This document shows, piece by piece, positions 18,724 through 27,909 of a DNA stretch of 64,000 nt (within the stretch, counting starts at the first letter, position 1; each line of letters begins with the position of its first letter). Source of the DNA: Pseudomonas fragi (GTDB taxonomy: Bacteria > Pseudomonadota > Gammaproteobacteria > Pseudomonadales > Pseudomonadaceae); NCBI RefSeq assembly GCF_900105835.1, contig NZ_LT629783.1, positions 620,001 to 684,000 on the forward strand, given 5' to 3'. The notes under the pieces were generated by a model. That model saw only the letters and a program-made list of their open reading frames with translations, did no database searches and was not told the origin of the DNA. The translations under genes were made by a program, and so were the position numbers.

Positions 18724-18791
18724 GGGCAGATCCTTGAAGCACTGTGGCTGAAAAAAGGCAGCAATTAGAACACATGTGCAACGAAATTCCT

Positions 18792-18880
18792 GTGTGGGAG
18801 CGGGCTTGCTCGCGATACAGGCGACCCGGTTTTGCGGGCAGATCGCAGTGATGCCATCGCGAGCAAGCCCGCTCCCACAG
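18792..18880. repeat. Pseudomonas REP inverted pair
   Basis: GTGGGAGCGGGCTTGCTCGCGA at 18794 and its reverse complement ending near 18880, head to head, upstream of the cobalamin riboswitch. Confidence 0.9.
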
Positions 18881-18938
18881 TCGATGGGTCAAAGCTGCGC
18901 ATTGACCTGTTACAAAGCACTGCGTAGCCTTGCGCGTT

Positions 18939-19090
18939 CGAGGTTCTTCGCAGCGCGAAGCTAAGAAGGGAACGCGGTATGCCGCGGCTGCCCCCGCAAC
19001 TGTAAACGGTCATTGATCTTGCACTGCCACTGCCAAACAGGCGGGAAGGCGCAAGGTAGGTATCAGCCGTAAGCCAGGAGACCTGCCTCG
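18939..19090 (+). promoter_or_regulatory. Cobalamin (AdoCbl) riboswitch
   Basis: The conserved core is clear: AAGGGAACGCGGT, GCCGCGGCTGCCCCCGCAACTGTAA and, toward the 3' end, AAGCCAGGAGACCTGCC. The outer helix can form between CGAGG (18939-18943) and CCTCG (19086-19090). It precedes cobW by about 110 bases and should repress cobW-cobN, and perhaps chlI and the VWA gene, when cobalamin is plentiful. Confidence 0.95.
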
Positions 19091-19198
19091 TGACAGATTC
19101 TTACTTCAACCGGGCGGGGTGATCCGGTGGCGAAGACTGACCGCGCACTGCCTGCGGTCGTCGTCCCGTATGCCCGCCGTTTTGCCAAAGGGCATCCG

Positions 19199-20275
19199 AT
19201 GAAAACACTGGCCAAAACCCCCGTCACCATCGTTACCGGCTTTCTTGGCTCGGGTAAAACCACCTTGCTGCGCCATATGCTGGACAACGCCCAGGGCCGC
19301 CGCATTGCCGTAATCGTCAACGAGTTCGGCGAGCTGGGCATCGACGGCGAAATCCTCAAGCAATGCTCCATCGGCTGCACCGAAGAAGAGGCCAATGGCC
19401 GCGTCTACGAGCTGGCCAATGGCTGCCTGTGCTGCACCGTGCAGGAAGAATTTTTCCCGGTGATGCGCGAGCTGGTGGCGCGCCGTGGCGATATCGACCA
19501 TATCCTTATCGAAACCTCGGGCCTGGCCCTGCCAAAACCGCTGGTGCAAGCCTTCCAGTGGCCGGAAATCCGCAGCGCCTGTACGGTTGACGCGGTGATC
19601 ACCGTAGTCGACAGCCCGGCCGTGGCCGCTGGCACCTTCGCTGCCTTCCCGGACCAGGTAGACGCCCAGCGCAAACTCGACCCCAACCTGGACCACGAAT
19701 CGCCGCTGCACGAGCTGTTCGCTGACCAGTTGGCCAGTGCCGACCTGGTGATCCTCAATAAAACCGACCTGATCACCCCTGAAGACCTGGCCCGTGTACG
19801 TGCCGAAGTCGCCGAAGAGCTGCCGCCTGCGGTCAAGATCATCGAAGCCAGCAGCGGTCGCCTGCCGCTGGACGTGCTGCTGGGCCTGGAAGCAGGTTCG
19901 GAAGACCATATTGATGGCCGCCACAGCCACCACGACCATCACCACGATGGCGATGATGACCATGACCATGACGACCACGATCATGATGCCTTCGATTCGA
20001 TTTCCATCGAACTGCCCCAGGCCGAAGAACGCGCCCTGATGGAGGCCCTGACCCAACTGGTGGTCAAGCACGGCATCCTGCGGGTCAAAGGCTTTGCCGC
20101 GATCCCGGGCAAGCCGATGCGCCTGCTGATCCAGGGCGTGGGCACACGCTTTGACAAGCACTTCGACCGCGCCTGGGGCAGCGACGAGGCACGCACCACC
20201 AAGCTGGTACTGATCGGCCAGGATCTGGACGCGGCCCTGCTCGAGTCCACCCTGCGTACAGCGTTGAGCGTCTAA
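19199..20275 (+). CDS. cobW: CobW G3E-family GTPase / metallochaperone
   Basis: 358 residues from ATG 19199, with AAGGG upstream; the earlier in-frame GTG (19127) lies directly after the riboswitch and is unlikely. Walker A GFLGSGKTT is near residues 14-22, the metal-site CLCC motif (GCLCCTV) near 78, and the guanine motif NKTD near 190. A long His/Asp-rich loop (residues about 236-265) likely binds metal. CobW is thought to deliver Co2+ to the CobN chelatase. cobN starts 4 bases after its stop, and the riboswitch ahead ties it to cobalamin synthesis. Confidence 0.95.
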   Translation: MKTLAKTPVTIVTGFLGSGKTTLLRHMLDNAQGRRIAVIVNEFGELGIDGEILKQCSIGCTEEEANGRVYELANGCLCCTVQEEFFPVMRELVARRGDIDHILIETSGLALPKPLVQAFQWPEIRSACTVDAVITVVDSPAVAAGTFAAFPDQVDAQRKLDPNLDHESPLHELFADQLASADLVILNKTDLITPEDLARVRAEVAEELPPAVKIIEASSGRLPLDVLLGLEAGSEDHIDGRHSHHDHHHDGDDDHDHDDHDHDAFDSISIELPQAEERALMEALTQLVVKHGILRVKGFAAIPGKPMRLLIQGVGTRFDKHFDRAWGSDEARTTKLVLIGQDLDAALLESTLRTALSV

Positions 20276-20278
20276 ACC

Positions 20279-23200
20279 ATGCATTTGCTCAGGACCCAGC
20301 CCGGCGGCTTTGTAGCGGACGACAATATTGCCGACCTCGGCCAGACCCCCGCCGAGCTGGTGATCCTGTGCAGCGGTGATTCAAGCCTGGCGCTGCTGGC
20401 CGAAGCGGCGCAGCAGTTGCCTGACGATTATCCAAGCCTGCGTCTGGCCAACCCGATGCAGGTGCAAAACCACGGTTCGGTCGACCTCTATTTCGATGAG
20501 GTCTTGCAACACGCCAAGGTGATTCTGCTGTCGTTGCACGGTGGTATCGGCTACTGGCGCTACGGCATCGAGCGGCTGGTGCAACTGGCCGAGCGTGGCG
20601 TGACCCTGATCCTGGTGCCCGGTGATGACCGCCCCGACCCTGAGCTCAGCGCCCTGAGCACTGTGCCCGCGGGGCAGGCCGAGCGGCTCTGGCACTTTTT
20701 GCGCCAGGGCGGGCGGCATAACGCCCTGCAGCTTTATCGTTGCCTGGCAGGCCAATGGCTGGGCCGTGACTATGCCTGGGACGAACCGCAGATCCTGCCG
20801 CGTAGCGCGATTTATCATCCGGCTCATTCCAGCCCGGCACTCAAGGACTGGCAAGCCGACTGGCAGCCGGGGCAACCGGTGGCCGCGCTGTTGTTCTATC
20901 GCTCGCACCTGCAGGCGGCCAACACCGCGTTTGTCGATGTGTTCTGCCAGCGTCTGCAGGCGGCGGGGCTCAACCCCTTGCCGATTGCCGTGGCCAGCCT
21001 TAAAGAGCCAGGCTGCCTGACGATGGTGCAGGATTTGCTCGACGAGGTAGAGGCCGGGGTGATTCTCAATACCACCGGTTTTGCCCAATCCAGCCCCGAA
21101 GCTCCGCACTTGCGCCCGTTTCGCCGCAATATCCCGGTGATCCAGGCCATCTGTGCCCAGGATAACCAGCCCGGCTGGCAAGCCAGCGAGCAGGGCCTGG
21201 GGCCGCGCGATTTGGCCATGCACATTGCCTTGCCGGAGCTGGACGGGCGGATTATCAGCCGTCCGATCAGCTTCAAGGACCTGGCATGGCGCAGCGAGCG
21301 TAGCCAGTCCGATGTGGTGTGTTATCGCGCTCACCCCGAACGCATGGATTTTGTCGCCGAACTGGCGCGGCGCTGGGTCGAACTGGCCCGGGTGCCCAAC
21401 CCGCAAAAGCGTATCGCCCTGATCCTGGCCAACTACCCGACCCGCGACGGCCGTATCGGCAACGGCGTGGGCCTGGACACCCCGGCCGCGGCGCTGAATA
21501 TCCTGCGTGCCTTGCAGGCCGAAGGTTATCCGCTGGAAGGCGAGTTGCCCGACAGCGGCACCGGGCTGATTCAGGCGCTGCTGGGCGGGGTCAGCAACGA
21601 CCTGGACAGCCTCGACCTGCGCCCGTGCATGCAAAGCCTGGCGCTGGAAGAGTACCTGACGATGTTCGATCGCCTGCCCGAGGCCAATCGCCAGGCCGTG
21701 ATCGAGCGCTGGGGCGAACCGCAAAACGATCCCATGTTCCGCAGCGGCCGCCTGATGATCGCCGGCTTGCGTTTTGGCTTGACCTTTGTAGGCATCCAGC
21801 CGGCGCGGGGGTATCAGGTGGATGCCAGCGCGGTGTACCACGACCCGGATCTGGTGCCGCCCCACGGCTATCTGGCGTTCTACTTCTGGCTGCGCAACAG
21901 CTACGGTGCCCACGCGGTGGTGCATGTGGGCAAACATGGCAACCTGGAATGGCTGCCGGGCAAGGGCGTCGGGCTTTCCGAGCATTGCTGGCCGGACGCC
22001 ATATTGGGCCCCATGCCCAATGTCTACCCCTTTATCGTCAACGACCCGGGGGAGGGCGCACAGGCCAAGCGCCGCACCCAGGCAGTGATCATTGACCACT
22101 TGATGCCGCCGCTGACCCGCGCAGAAACCTACGGCCCGTTGCGCGACCTGGAGCTGCTGGCCGACGAATACTACGAAGCGCAACTGCTCGATCCGCGCCG
22201 GGCGCGGGAGTTGCAGCGCGACATTCTCAAGCTGGTGCGCGAGACCCGCATCGACCGCGAACTGCAACTGGACGGTGCGCTGGACAGTGAAGCCGATGCC
22301 GCCATCTGGTTGCCCCGGCTGGATACCTATCTATGTGATCTCAAGGAATCGCAGATCCGCGACGGCCTGCATATCTTCGGCGAGTCACCGGCCGGGCGCC
22401 TGCGCATCGACACCCTGTTGGCGCTGTTGCGTATCCCCCGGGGCGACGGGCGGGGAGCACAATCGAGCCTGCTGCGGGCGCTGGCCAAGGCTTTCGAGCT
22501 GGGTTTCGACCCGCTGGACTGCGCCCTGGCCGAGCCCTGGACGGCGCGTCAGCCTGCGGCCTTGCGTGCGGTCAGCGATGAACTGTGGCGCACCGCTGGC
22601 GATACCCGTGAGCGCCTGGAGTTGTATGCCGCGCAGTTGATCGAGCAAGCGCTGCAGGGCACCTTGCAACTGCCGGACACTGCGCTGTGGGATGAAACAC
22701 GGAGCATTTTTGCCGCGTTGCTGGAACAGGTGGCACCGCGCCTGGATGCCTGCGGCCCGGCGGAAATGCAAGGCTTGCTGGATGCCCTCGGTGGCCGCTT
22801 TGTGCCGGCTGGCCCCAGTGGCGCGCCGAGCCGCGGACGGCTGGATGTGCTGCCCACGGGGCGCAACTTTTTTTCCGTGGATGTGCGCAACCTGCCTACG
22901 ACCACGGCCTGGCGCATCGGCTTTCAATCGGCCAACCTGATTCTTGAGCGGCATTTGCAGGATCACGGCGACCACCTGCGCCAGCTCGGCCTGTCGGTAT
23001 GGGGCACGGCGACCATGCGCACCGGCGGTGACGATATCGCCCAGGCGATGGCGCTGATGGGCGTGCGTCCGGTGTGGGCCACGGGCAGCCAGCGGGTCGA
23101 TGACTTTGAAATCCTCCCGGTGAGCTTGCTGGACCGTCCGCGGGTGGACGTGACCTTGCGCGTGTCGGGGTTCTTTCGGGATGCGTTCGCCAATCTGATC

Positions 23201-24049
23201 CGCCTGTTCGATGCCGCCGTGCAGGCGGTGGCGGCGCTGGATGAGCCGGATGACCTCAACCCGCTGGCGGCCAGGGTGCGCAGTGAGCGTGAGCAGCTGG
23301 AACGTGACGGACTTGCCCCGGAACTGGCGGCGCGCCAGGCCGGTTGGCGAGTGTTTGGTGCCAAGCCCGGGGCGTATGGCGCCGGGGTGCAGAACGCGAT
23401 AGATGGCCGCCTGTGGGAAAGCCGCGACGATCTGGCCGAGGTGTACATGAATTGGGGCGGCTATGCCTATGGCGGCGCCGATGAAGGTACGGCGGCCCGT
23501 GGCCAGTTTGCGCAACGCCTGGGGCAGATGCAGGCGGTGGTGCAAAACCAGGACAACCGTGAGCATGACCTGCTGGACTCCAATGACTACTACCAGTTCC
23601 AGGGAGGCATGCTGGCAGCGGTCGAAAGCTTGCGCGGTGAGGCGGCGGCCAGTTACCACGGTGACCATAGCCAGCCCGACTTGCCGAAGATCCGTACCCT
23701 CAAGGAAGAGTTGAACCGGGTGATCCGCTCCCGTGCAGCCAACCCGAAATGGATAGAAGGGGTCAAGCGTCACGGGTATAAAGGCGCGTTCGAAATGGCC
23801 GCGACCCTGGACAACCTGTTTGCCTTTGATGCGACCACGCATCTGATTGACGATCATCAATATGCGTTGTTGGCGGATGCTTATTTGCTGGACCCGGATA
23901 CCCGTGAGTTCGTGCGTGAGCATAACCCGCATGCCCTGCGCGACATGACCGAGCGCATGCTCGAAGCGCAGCAGCGCGGGCTGTGGAGCGAGCCGGGGGA
24001 GTATCAAGCGGCGCTGGAAAATCTGCTGCTGGATATAGAAGAAGAATAA
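20279..24049 (+). CDS. cobN: Cobaltochelatase large subunit CobN
   Basis: A 1256-residue CobN/BchH-family protein, close to the usual 1250-1280. It inserts Co2+ into hydrogenobyrinic acid a,c-diamide in an ATP-dependent complex. Recognisable stretches include LLSLHGGIGYWRYGIE near residue 83, HVGKHGNLEWLPGKGVGLS near 549, NVYPFIVNDPGEGAQAKRR near 580 and, near 1060-1065, MNWGGYAYGG. The frame is intact. It is coupled to cobW upstream. The AAA+ and VWA partners are the ChlI and ChlD-like genes that follow, not CobS/CobT. Confidence 0.95.
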   Translation: MHLLRTQPGGFVADDNIADLGQTPAELVILCSGDSSLALLAEAAQQLPDDYPSLRLANPMQVQNHGSVDLYFDEVLQHAKVILLSLHGGIGYWRYGIERLVQLAERGVTLILVPGDDRPDPELSALSTVPAGQAERLWHFLRQGGRHNALQLYRCLAGQWLGRDYAWDEPQILPRSAIYHPAHSSPALKDWQADWQPGQPVAALLFYRSHLQAANTAFVDVFCQRLQAAGLNPLPIAVASLKEPGCLTMVQDLLDEVEAGVILNTTGFAQSSPEAPHLRPFRRNIPVIQAICAQDNQPGWQASEQGLGPRDLAMHIALPELDGRIISRPISFKDLAWRSERSQSDVVCYRAHPERMDFVAELARRWVELARVPNPQKRIALILANYPTRDGRIGNGVGLDTPAAALNILRALQAEGYPLEGELPDSGTGLIQALLGGVSNDLDSLDLRPCMQSLALEEYLTMFDRLPEANRQAVIERWGEPQNDPMFRSGRLMIAGLRFGLTFVGIQPARGYQVDASAVYHDPDLVPPHGYLAFYFWLRNSYGAHAVVHVGKHGNLEWLPGKGVGLSEHCWPDAILGPMPNVYPFIVNDPGEGAQAKRRTQAVIIDHLMPPLTRAETYGPLRDLELLADEYYEAQLLDPRRARELQRDILKLVRETRIDRELQLDGALDSEADAAIWLPRLDTYLCDLKESQIRDGLHIFGESPAGRLRIDTLLALLRIPRGDGRGAQSSLLRALAKAFELGFDPLDCALAEPWTARQPAALRAVSDELWRTAGDTRERLELYAAQLIEQALQGTLQLPDTALWDETRSIFAALLEQVAPRLDACGPAEMQGLLDALGGRFVPAGPSGAPSRGRLDVLPTGRNFFSVDVRNLPTTTAWRIGFQSANLILERHLQDHGDHLRQLGLSVWGTATMRTGGDDIAQAMALMGVRPVWATGSQRVDDFEILPVSLLDRPRVDVTLRVSGFFRDAFANLIRLFDAAVQAVAALDEPDDLNPLAARVRSEREQLERDGLAPELAARQAGWRVFGAKPGAYGAGVQNAIDGRLWESRDDLAEVYMNWGGYAYGGADEGTAARGQFAQRLGQMQAVVQNQDNREHDLLDSNDYYQFQGGMLAAVESLRGEAAASYHGDHSQPDLPKIRTLKEELNRVIRSRAANPKWIEGVKRHGYKGAFEMAATLDNLFAFDATTHLIDDHQYALLADAYLLDPDTREFVREHNPHALRDMTERMLEAQQRGLWSEPGEYQAALENLLLDIEEE

Positions 24050-24056
24050 CCAAGCA

Positions 24057-24178
24057 ACCCTCACCCTAACCCTCTCCCAAAGGGAGAGGGGACTGATCGG
24101 GGGATGTTCAGGATTTGCGCCTCACCACAAATCGGCCCCCCTCTCCCTTTGGGAGAGGGCTGGGGTGAGGGGCTTTTG
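24057..24178. repeat. Paired inverted repeat (CCTCACCC...GGGTGAGG class), copy 2
   Basis: Arms CCCTCACCCTAACCCTCTCC and its counterpart ending GGGGTGAGGGGC, around a centre of about 45 nt. It lies between cobN and chlI and could weaken read-through between them. Confidence 0.85.
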
Positions 24179-24215
24179 AGGCCGATCAATATTCTAAAAT
24201 CTGGAGCCCGAAAAC

Positions 24216-25223
24216 ATGACTGACACCCCGCATTTCCCGTTATCGGCGGTGGTCGGCGCGGACTCATTGAAACTGGCGCTGTGCCTGACCGCCATCGACC
24301 CGAAAATCGGCGGTGTGCTGATCGAAGGCCCGCGCGGCATGGCCAAGTCGACCCTGGCCCGCGGGCTAGCCGATTTGCTCGCCAGCGGTCAGTTTGTCAC
24401 CTTGCCGTTGGGCGCAACCGAAGAACGCCTGGTCGGCACCCTCGACCTCGATGCTGCACTGGGGCAGGGCAAGGCGCAGTTCTCCCCGGGGGTGTTGGCC
24501 AAGGCCGACGGCGGGGTGCTGTATGTCGATGAAGTCAATCTGCTCGCCGACCATCTGGTGGATGTGCTACTGGACGTGGCGGCCAGCGGCACCAATGTGG
24601 TCGAGCGCGATGGCATCTCCCATCGCCACGCCGCCCGTTTTGTGCTGATCGGCACCATGAATCCGGAAGAAGGCGAGTTACGCCCGCAGTTGCTCGATCG
24701 CTTTGGCCTGAATGTGGCCATGAGCGGCTTGCCGCAACCTGCCGAGCGCGGTGAAATCATTCGTCGGCGCCTGGACTTTGACGCCGATCCGCAGGGCTTT
24801 TGCGCCCGTTGGGACGCCGCGCAAACGGCTTTGCGCGAGCGCTGCCAGCAGGCCCGTGAACGCTTGGCCAGCATCGCCCTGGATGATCAGTCGCTGGCCA
24901 TGATTACCGAGCGCTGTTTTGCTGCCGCGGTGGATGGCATGCGCGCCGATCTGGTCTGGCTGCGCGCTGCGCGTGCCCATGCCGCATGGCGCGGGGCAAC
25001 CGCGATCGAGCTGGAAGACATCGATGCCGTGGCCGAGTTTGCCTTGCGCCATCGACGCCGTGAGCTGCCGCCCCAGGCACCAGCGCCCGAGCCGCAACAG
25101 GCGCCGGCAGGGACCTCGACCACCAGCGCGCAATCAGGCCAGGGGCAGTGGGGTGAATTGCCTGCAGCGCCCCAGCCGATGGGTGTACGCCGTGAAGTGC
25201 CGAGCTGGCCAAAAAAGCTTTAG
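24216..25223 (+). CDS. ChlI/BchI-like AAA+ chelatase subunit
   Basis: A 335-residue AAA+ ATPase. The P-loop is EGPRGMAKST (residues about 32-41, with Met-Ala where Thr-Gly is usual in BchI) and Walker B is LYVDEVNLL near 103-111. The sensor region GTMNPEEGELRPQLLDRFGL is a hallmark of magnesium-chelatase I subunits. In Pseudomonas this subunit stands in for CobS as motor for CobN. The C-terminus is a Pro/Gln-rich tail. A good GGAG ribosome binding site precedes ATG 24216. It is followed by the VWA (ChlD-like) gene in another frame. Confidence 0.88.
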   Translation: MTDTPHFPLSAVVGADSLKLALCLTAIDPKIGGVLIEGPRGMAKSTLARGLADLLASGQFVTLPLGATEERLVGTLDLDAALGQGKAQFSPGVLAKADGGVLYVDEVNLLADHLVDVLLDVAASGTNVVERDGISHRHAARFVLIGTMNPEEGELRPQLLDRFGLNVAMSGLPQPAERGEIIRRRLDFDADPQGFCARWDAAQTALRERCQQARERLASIALDDQSLAMITERCFAAAVDGMRADLVWLRAARAHAAWRGATAIELEDIDAVAEFALRHRRRELPPQAPAPEPQQAPAGTSTTSAQSGQGQWGELPAAPQPMGVRREVPSWPKKL

Positions 25224-25333
25224 GCATCCGCCCTCAAACTGTTACGGGGGCGGATGCCATACCCCGCGCCGGTCAGCTCGCCACGGGCAGGCAGGGTGCC
25301 AGTCGCAGCGCTGGCGACGGCCTCGTCGACTGG

Positions 25334-25876
25334 GTGCAAACCCTGCTTGGTGGTCGCCCGCAGCGGCGTGCCGATCTGGCCTTTAAAACCCGGCAAAGTG
25401 CAGCGCAGACGTTGTGGCTGGTGGTGGTGGATGCCTCTGCTTCAACCCGTCGGCATCAAGCGTTGAGCGATGCCAAAGGCTTGTTGGCCCAGCTGTTCGA
25501 AGATGCCTACCGCCAGCGCGCGCGGGTGGCCGTGATGAAGGCCAGCGGCAGTTCGCCTGTGTGGCAGGTCAGCGGGGAAAAGGCTTCGGCAGCGCTCAAT
25601 GACTGGCTGGAACAGCTGGGCGCCGGTGGCGGGACTCCCTTGCTGCAAGCCCTGGAAGAAGTCTCGACGTGGCTGGCCATGCGGCGCAAACGGTTCCCGC
25701 AGGAACAACAGCGTTTTTTACTGGTGACGGACGGACGCTTGAAAGCCTGGTCGGCTCTACCGGCAATCGACTGTCCGGGGCTGCTGATCGATATCGAGCG
25801 GGGCCCGATTCGCTTGGGGCGCGCGCCTCAATTGGCGGCAGACTTGAATGCAGATTACCTGCACATTGATGGCTAA
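25334..25876 (+). CDS. VWA-domain (ChlD/CobT-like) chelatase subunit
   Basis: A 180-residue frame from GTG 25334, made of a von Willebrand A domain with the MIDAS motif DASAS at about residues 34-38 and later TDGR. It should be the third subunit of the CobN chelatase. The coding frame is open upstream to 25196, and the extra stretch (GADAIPRAGQLATGRQG) looks like the basic linker that normally precedes the VWA domain, but it contains no ATG, GTG or TTG. So the true start may be a rare codon (CTG 25205), ribosome slippage from chlI, or the GTG used here. Confidence 0.72.
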   Translation: MQTLLGGRPQRRADLAFKTRQSAAQTLWLVVVDASASTRRHQALSDAKGLLAQLFEDAYRQRARVAVMKASGSSPVWQVSGEKASAALNDWLEQLGAGGGTPLLQALEEVSTWLAMRRKRFPQEQQRFLLVTDGRLKAWSALPAIDCPGLLIDIERGPIRLGRAPQLAADLNADYLHIDG

Positions 25877-25894
25877 CGGCTAACTAAATAGCCC

Positions 25895-25916
25895 GTGGGA
25901 GCTGGTCCGCTCCCAC
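25895..25916. repeat. Truncated REP palindrome
   Basis: GTGGGAGCTGGTCCGCTCCCAC keeps only the outer arms of the REP pair fused into one hairpin, between the convergent VWA gene and the small hypothetical gene. Confidence 0.7.
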
Positions 25917-25934
25917 AGGGGCACGCAAACGGCT

Positions 25935-26201
25935 TTATGCAGGCATGACCCAAGGCTGCAGGGCATAGCCTTCGCTGCTGATTTCGGCACGGGCCTGGGC
26001 CAGCAGGCTTTCGAGCTGGGCAGCGTCTGCGCAGGCGCTGCGCGGGATCTGTTTGCGGCCGATACGGGTATTGGTACGGTCGATGACCGTAAGGCTCAAC
26101 TCGCCGTGGCCATCCTGTGCAGCCCAGGCAACGCATTGAAACGGTTCAAAGGCGTGACCGGCAATCAAAAGAGCTTCGTTGAAACGGAGCGGGGCGTTCA
26201 T
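25935..26201 (-). CDS. Small conserved hypothetical protein
   Basis: 88 residues from ATG 26201 (MNAPLRFNEALLIAGHAFEP); a TTG five codons upstream is less likely. The protein is soluble, without Cys-rich or membrane segments. It ends with a helix-like LESLLAQARAEISSEGYAL and the sequence PWVMPA. Codon use fits the chromosome. No family was recognised and the neighbours give no clue to function. Confidence 0.7.
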   Translation of the reverse strand: MNAPLRFNEALLIAGHAFEPFQCVAWAAQDGHGELSLTVIDRTNTRIGRKQIPRSACADAAQLESLLAQARAEISSEGYALQPWVMPA

Positions 26202-26534
26202 AGGGTGTTCTCTCAAGTATGCCCATCAAGTGATTAACCGTCGGCTGGGCTTACCGTTCGGTTGGTTACTTGTACTGATGACCTCAGACCGGTATCAGGT
26301 CACACACTTTGCTCATTTTTTTAAAAGTTTTTTTATATGACTGATCCAGATCAATTTTCAGAGAGTGTACCCAGCGTCTTTCTACTTTGATCGGCCCTGC
26401 ACAGTTTGATTGGCTATTAGCGTTATAAGCAAACAATCGAGAAAGCCCCCACTGCCTTGCTAAGGTTACGCGTAGGTATAACAAGGGACTGTTTTGAATG
26501 CGGTTTTATGTTTTTCTGGCGCCAAGGAACAGTC
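26202..26534. other. Intergenic region between a hypothetical gene and the sigma-54 regulator
   Basis: AT-rich DNA with poly-T tracts near 26316-26335 and no recognised gene. A partly symmetrical stretch around 26280-26301 (GACCTCAGACCGGTATCAGGTC) could be an operator. The promoter of the regulator presumably lies here. Confidence 0.4.
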
Positions 26535-27860
26535 ATGCTTGCAATGTCCTCTCCCCGACGTCTACTGGTGGTTGATCCCTGTGAAAATTGTCACGAGTTG
26601 CTCCCGGGCCTGCGCACCATCGGCTGGGCGGTAGACAGCTGCACGCTGGCAACGGTGGTCGACCGTTCTTGCGACGTTGGCCTGTTGAGGTTGCAACCTT
26701 TTCATCTGGAACGCCCTGAAGCCGTAAAAGACATGATCAGTCGCAGTGGCACCGAGTGGATTGCGGCGCTGACCCCTGATGTCCTGAAAATGAGCAATGT
26801 CGGGAATTTTGTCTGTGAATGGTTTTTTGACTTTCACACGTTGCCATTCGATGTCTCCCGGGTGCAGGTCACACTCGGCCGGGCCTTTGGCATGGCGTGC
26901 TTGCGCGGACAGGCGACAACCGCGCCCGATATACCACAAGATGAGCTGCTGGGTGACAGCCGCTCGATGCGCGACCTGCGCACGATGGTGAGCAAATTTG
27001 CACCCACCCAGTCGCCCATTCTGATTCGTGGCGAGAGCGGTACGGGCAAGGAACTGGTCGCCCGCACACTGCACCGTCAATCCCAGCGCAACGGCAAACC
27101 CTTTATTGCCATCAATTGCGGCTCGATACCCGACCATTTGATCCAGTCTGAATTGTTCGGCCATGAAAAAGGTTCCTTTACCGGTGCCCATCAACGCCGG
27201 GTTGGACGAATTGAGGCGGCCAATGGCGGTACGCTGTTTCTGGATGAGGTCGGAGACCTGCCATTGGAGCTGCAAGCCAGCCTGTTGCGCTTTTTGCAGG
27301 AAAAACACATCGAGCGAGTTGGCGGCAACCAGCCGATCCCCATCGATGTGCGTGTCCTGGCGGCGACCCATGTCGATCTGGAGACCGCGGTTGCCAATGG
27401 TCAATTTCGCGAGGACCTGTACTACCGCCTCAATGTGTTGCAAGTCACCACCTCACCCTTGCGCGAGCGTCATGGTGACCTGGCCATGCTGGCCAGTCAC
27501 TTTGCCCGCTTCTACAGCCTGGAAACCGGTCGCCGCCCGCGTACGTTCAGTGATGAGGCCCTGATTGCCCTGGGCAATCATGCCTGGCCCGGGAACGTGC
27601 GCGAACTGGCCAACCGCGTGCGCCGCGGGTTGGTGATGGCCGAAGGACGGCAGATCGAAGCACATGACCTGGGTCTGGAATTGCGCCCGTTGCTCGTCGC
27701 CACGATGAACACCCTGGAACAATACAAGGACCGCGCCGAACGCCAGGCGTTGTGCGAGGTGTTGAACCTGCACAGCGATAATCTGAGTCTGGCTGCCAAG
27801 GTACTCGGGGTGTCGCGGCCGACGTTTTATCGATTGTTGCACAAGCATCACATCCGCTGA
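26535..27860 (+). CDS. VpsR-like sigma-54-dependent activator
   Basis: 441 residues from ATG 26535, chosen because AAGGAA is about 7 bases upstream. The N-terminal domain (residues about 8-125) resembles the atypical receiver of VpsR: a RRLLVVDP strand, and WFFDFHTLPFD followed by VQVTLGRAFGMA. The AAA+ domain has Walker A GESGTGKE, a GSFTGA loop in place of GAFTGA and Walker B GTLFLDEVGDLP, so it can contact sigma-54. The C-terminus is a Fis-type helix-turn-helix (NLSLAAKVLGVSRPTFYRLL). It is convergent with fapF, and a sigma-54 promoter precedes fapA, so it is a good candidate fap activator; c-di-GMP control is possible by analogy with VpsR. Confidence 0.85.
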   Translation: MLAMSSPRRLLVVDPCENCHELLPGLRTIGWAVDSCTLATVVDRSCDVGLLRLQPFHLERPEAVKDMISRSGTEWIAALTPDVLKMSNVGNFVCEWFFDFHTLPFDVSRVQVTLGRAFGMACLRGQATTAPDIPQDELLGDSRSMRDLRTMVSKFAPTQSPILIRGESGTGKELVARTLHRQSQRNGKPFIAINCGSIPDHLIQSELFGHEKGSFTGAHQRRVGRIEAANGGTLFLDEVGDLPLELQASLLRFLQEKHIERVGGNQPIPIDVRVLAATHVDLETAVANGQFREDLYYRLNVLQVTTSPLRERHGDLAMLASHFARFYSLETGRRPRTFSDEALIALGNHAWPGNVRELANRVRRGLVMAEGRQIEAHDLGLELRPLLVATMNTLEQYKDRAERQALCEVLNLHSDNLSLAAKVLGVSRPTFYRLLHKHHIR

Positions 27861-27865
27861 GCGGC

Positions 27866-27903
27866 AAAAAGGCCCGCAGCATTGCCATGCTGCGGGCCTT
27901 TTT
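27866..27903. terminator. Bidirectional terminator between regulator and fapF
   Basis: A 16-bp perfect inverted repeat (AAAAAGGCCCGCAGCA / TGCTGCGGGCCTTTTT) with a 6-nt loop gives a T run on both strands, serving both convergent transcripts. Confidence 0.95.
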
Positions 27904-27909
27904 TGTGAG

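Noticed and set aside
20381..22267. A 628-codon open frame antisense to cobN
   Set aside because: It follows the third-position GC bias of cobN, has no recognisable motif and no ribosome binding site; a shadow of a real gene.
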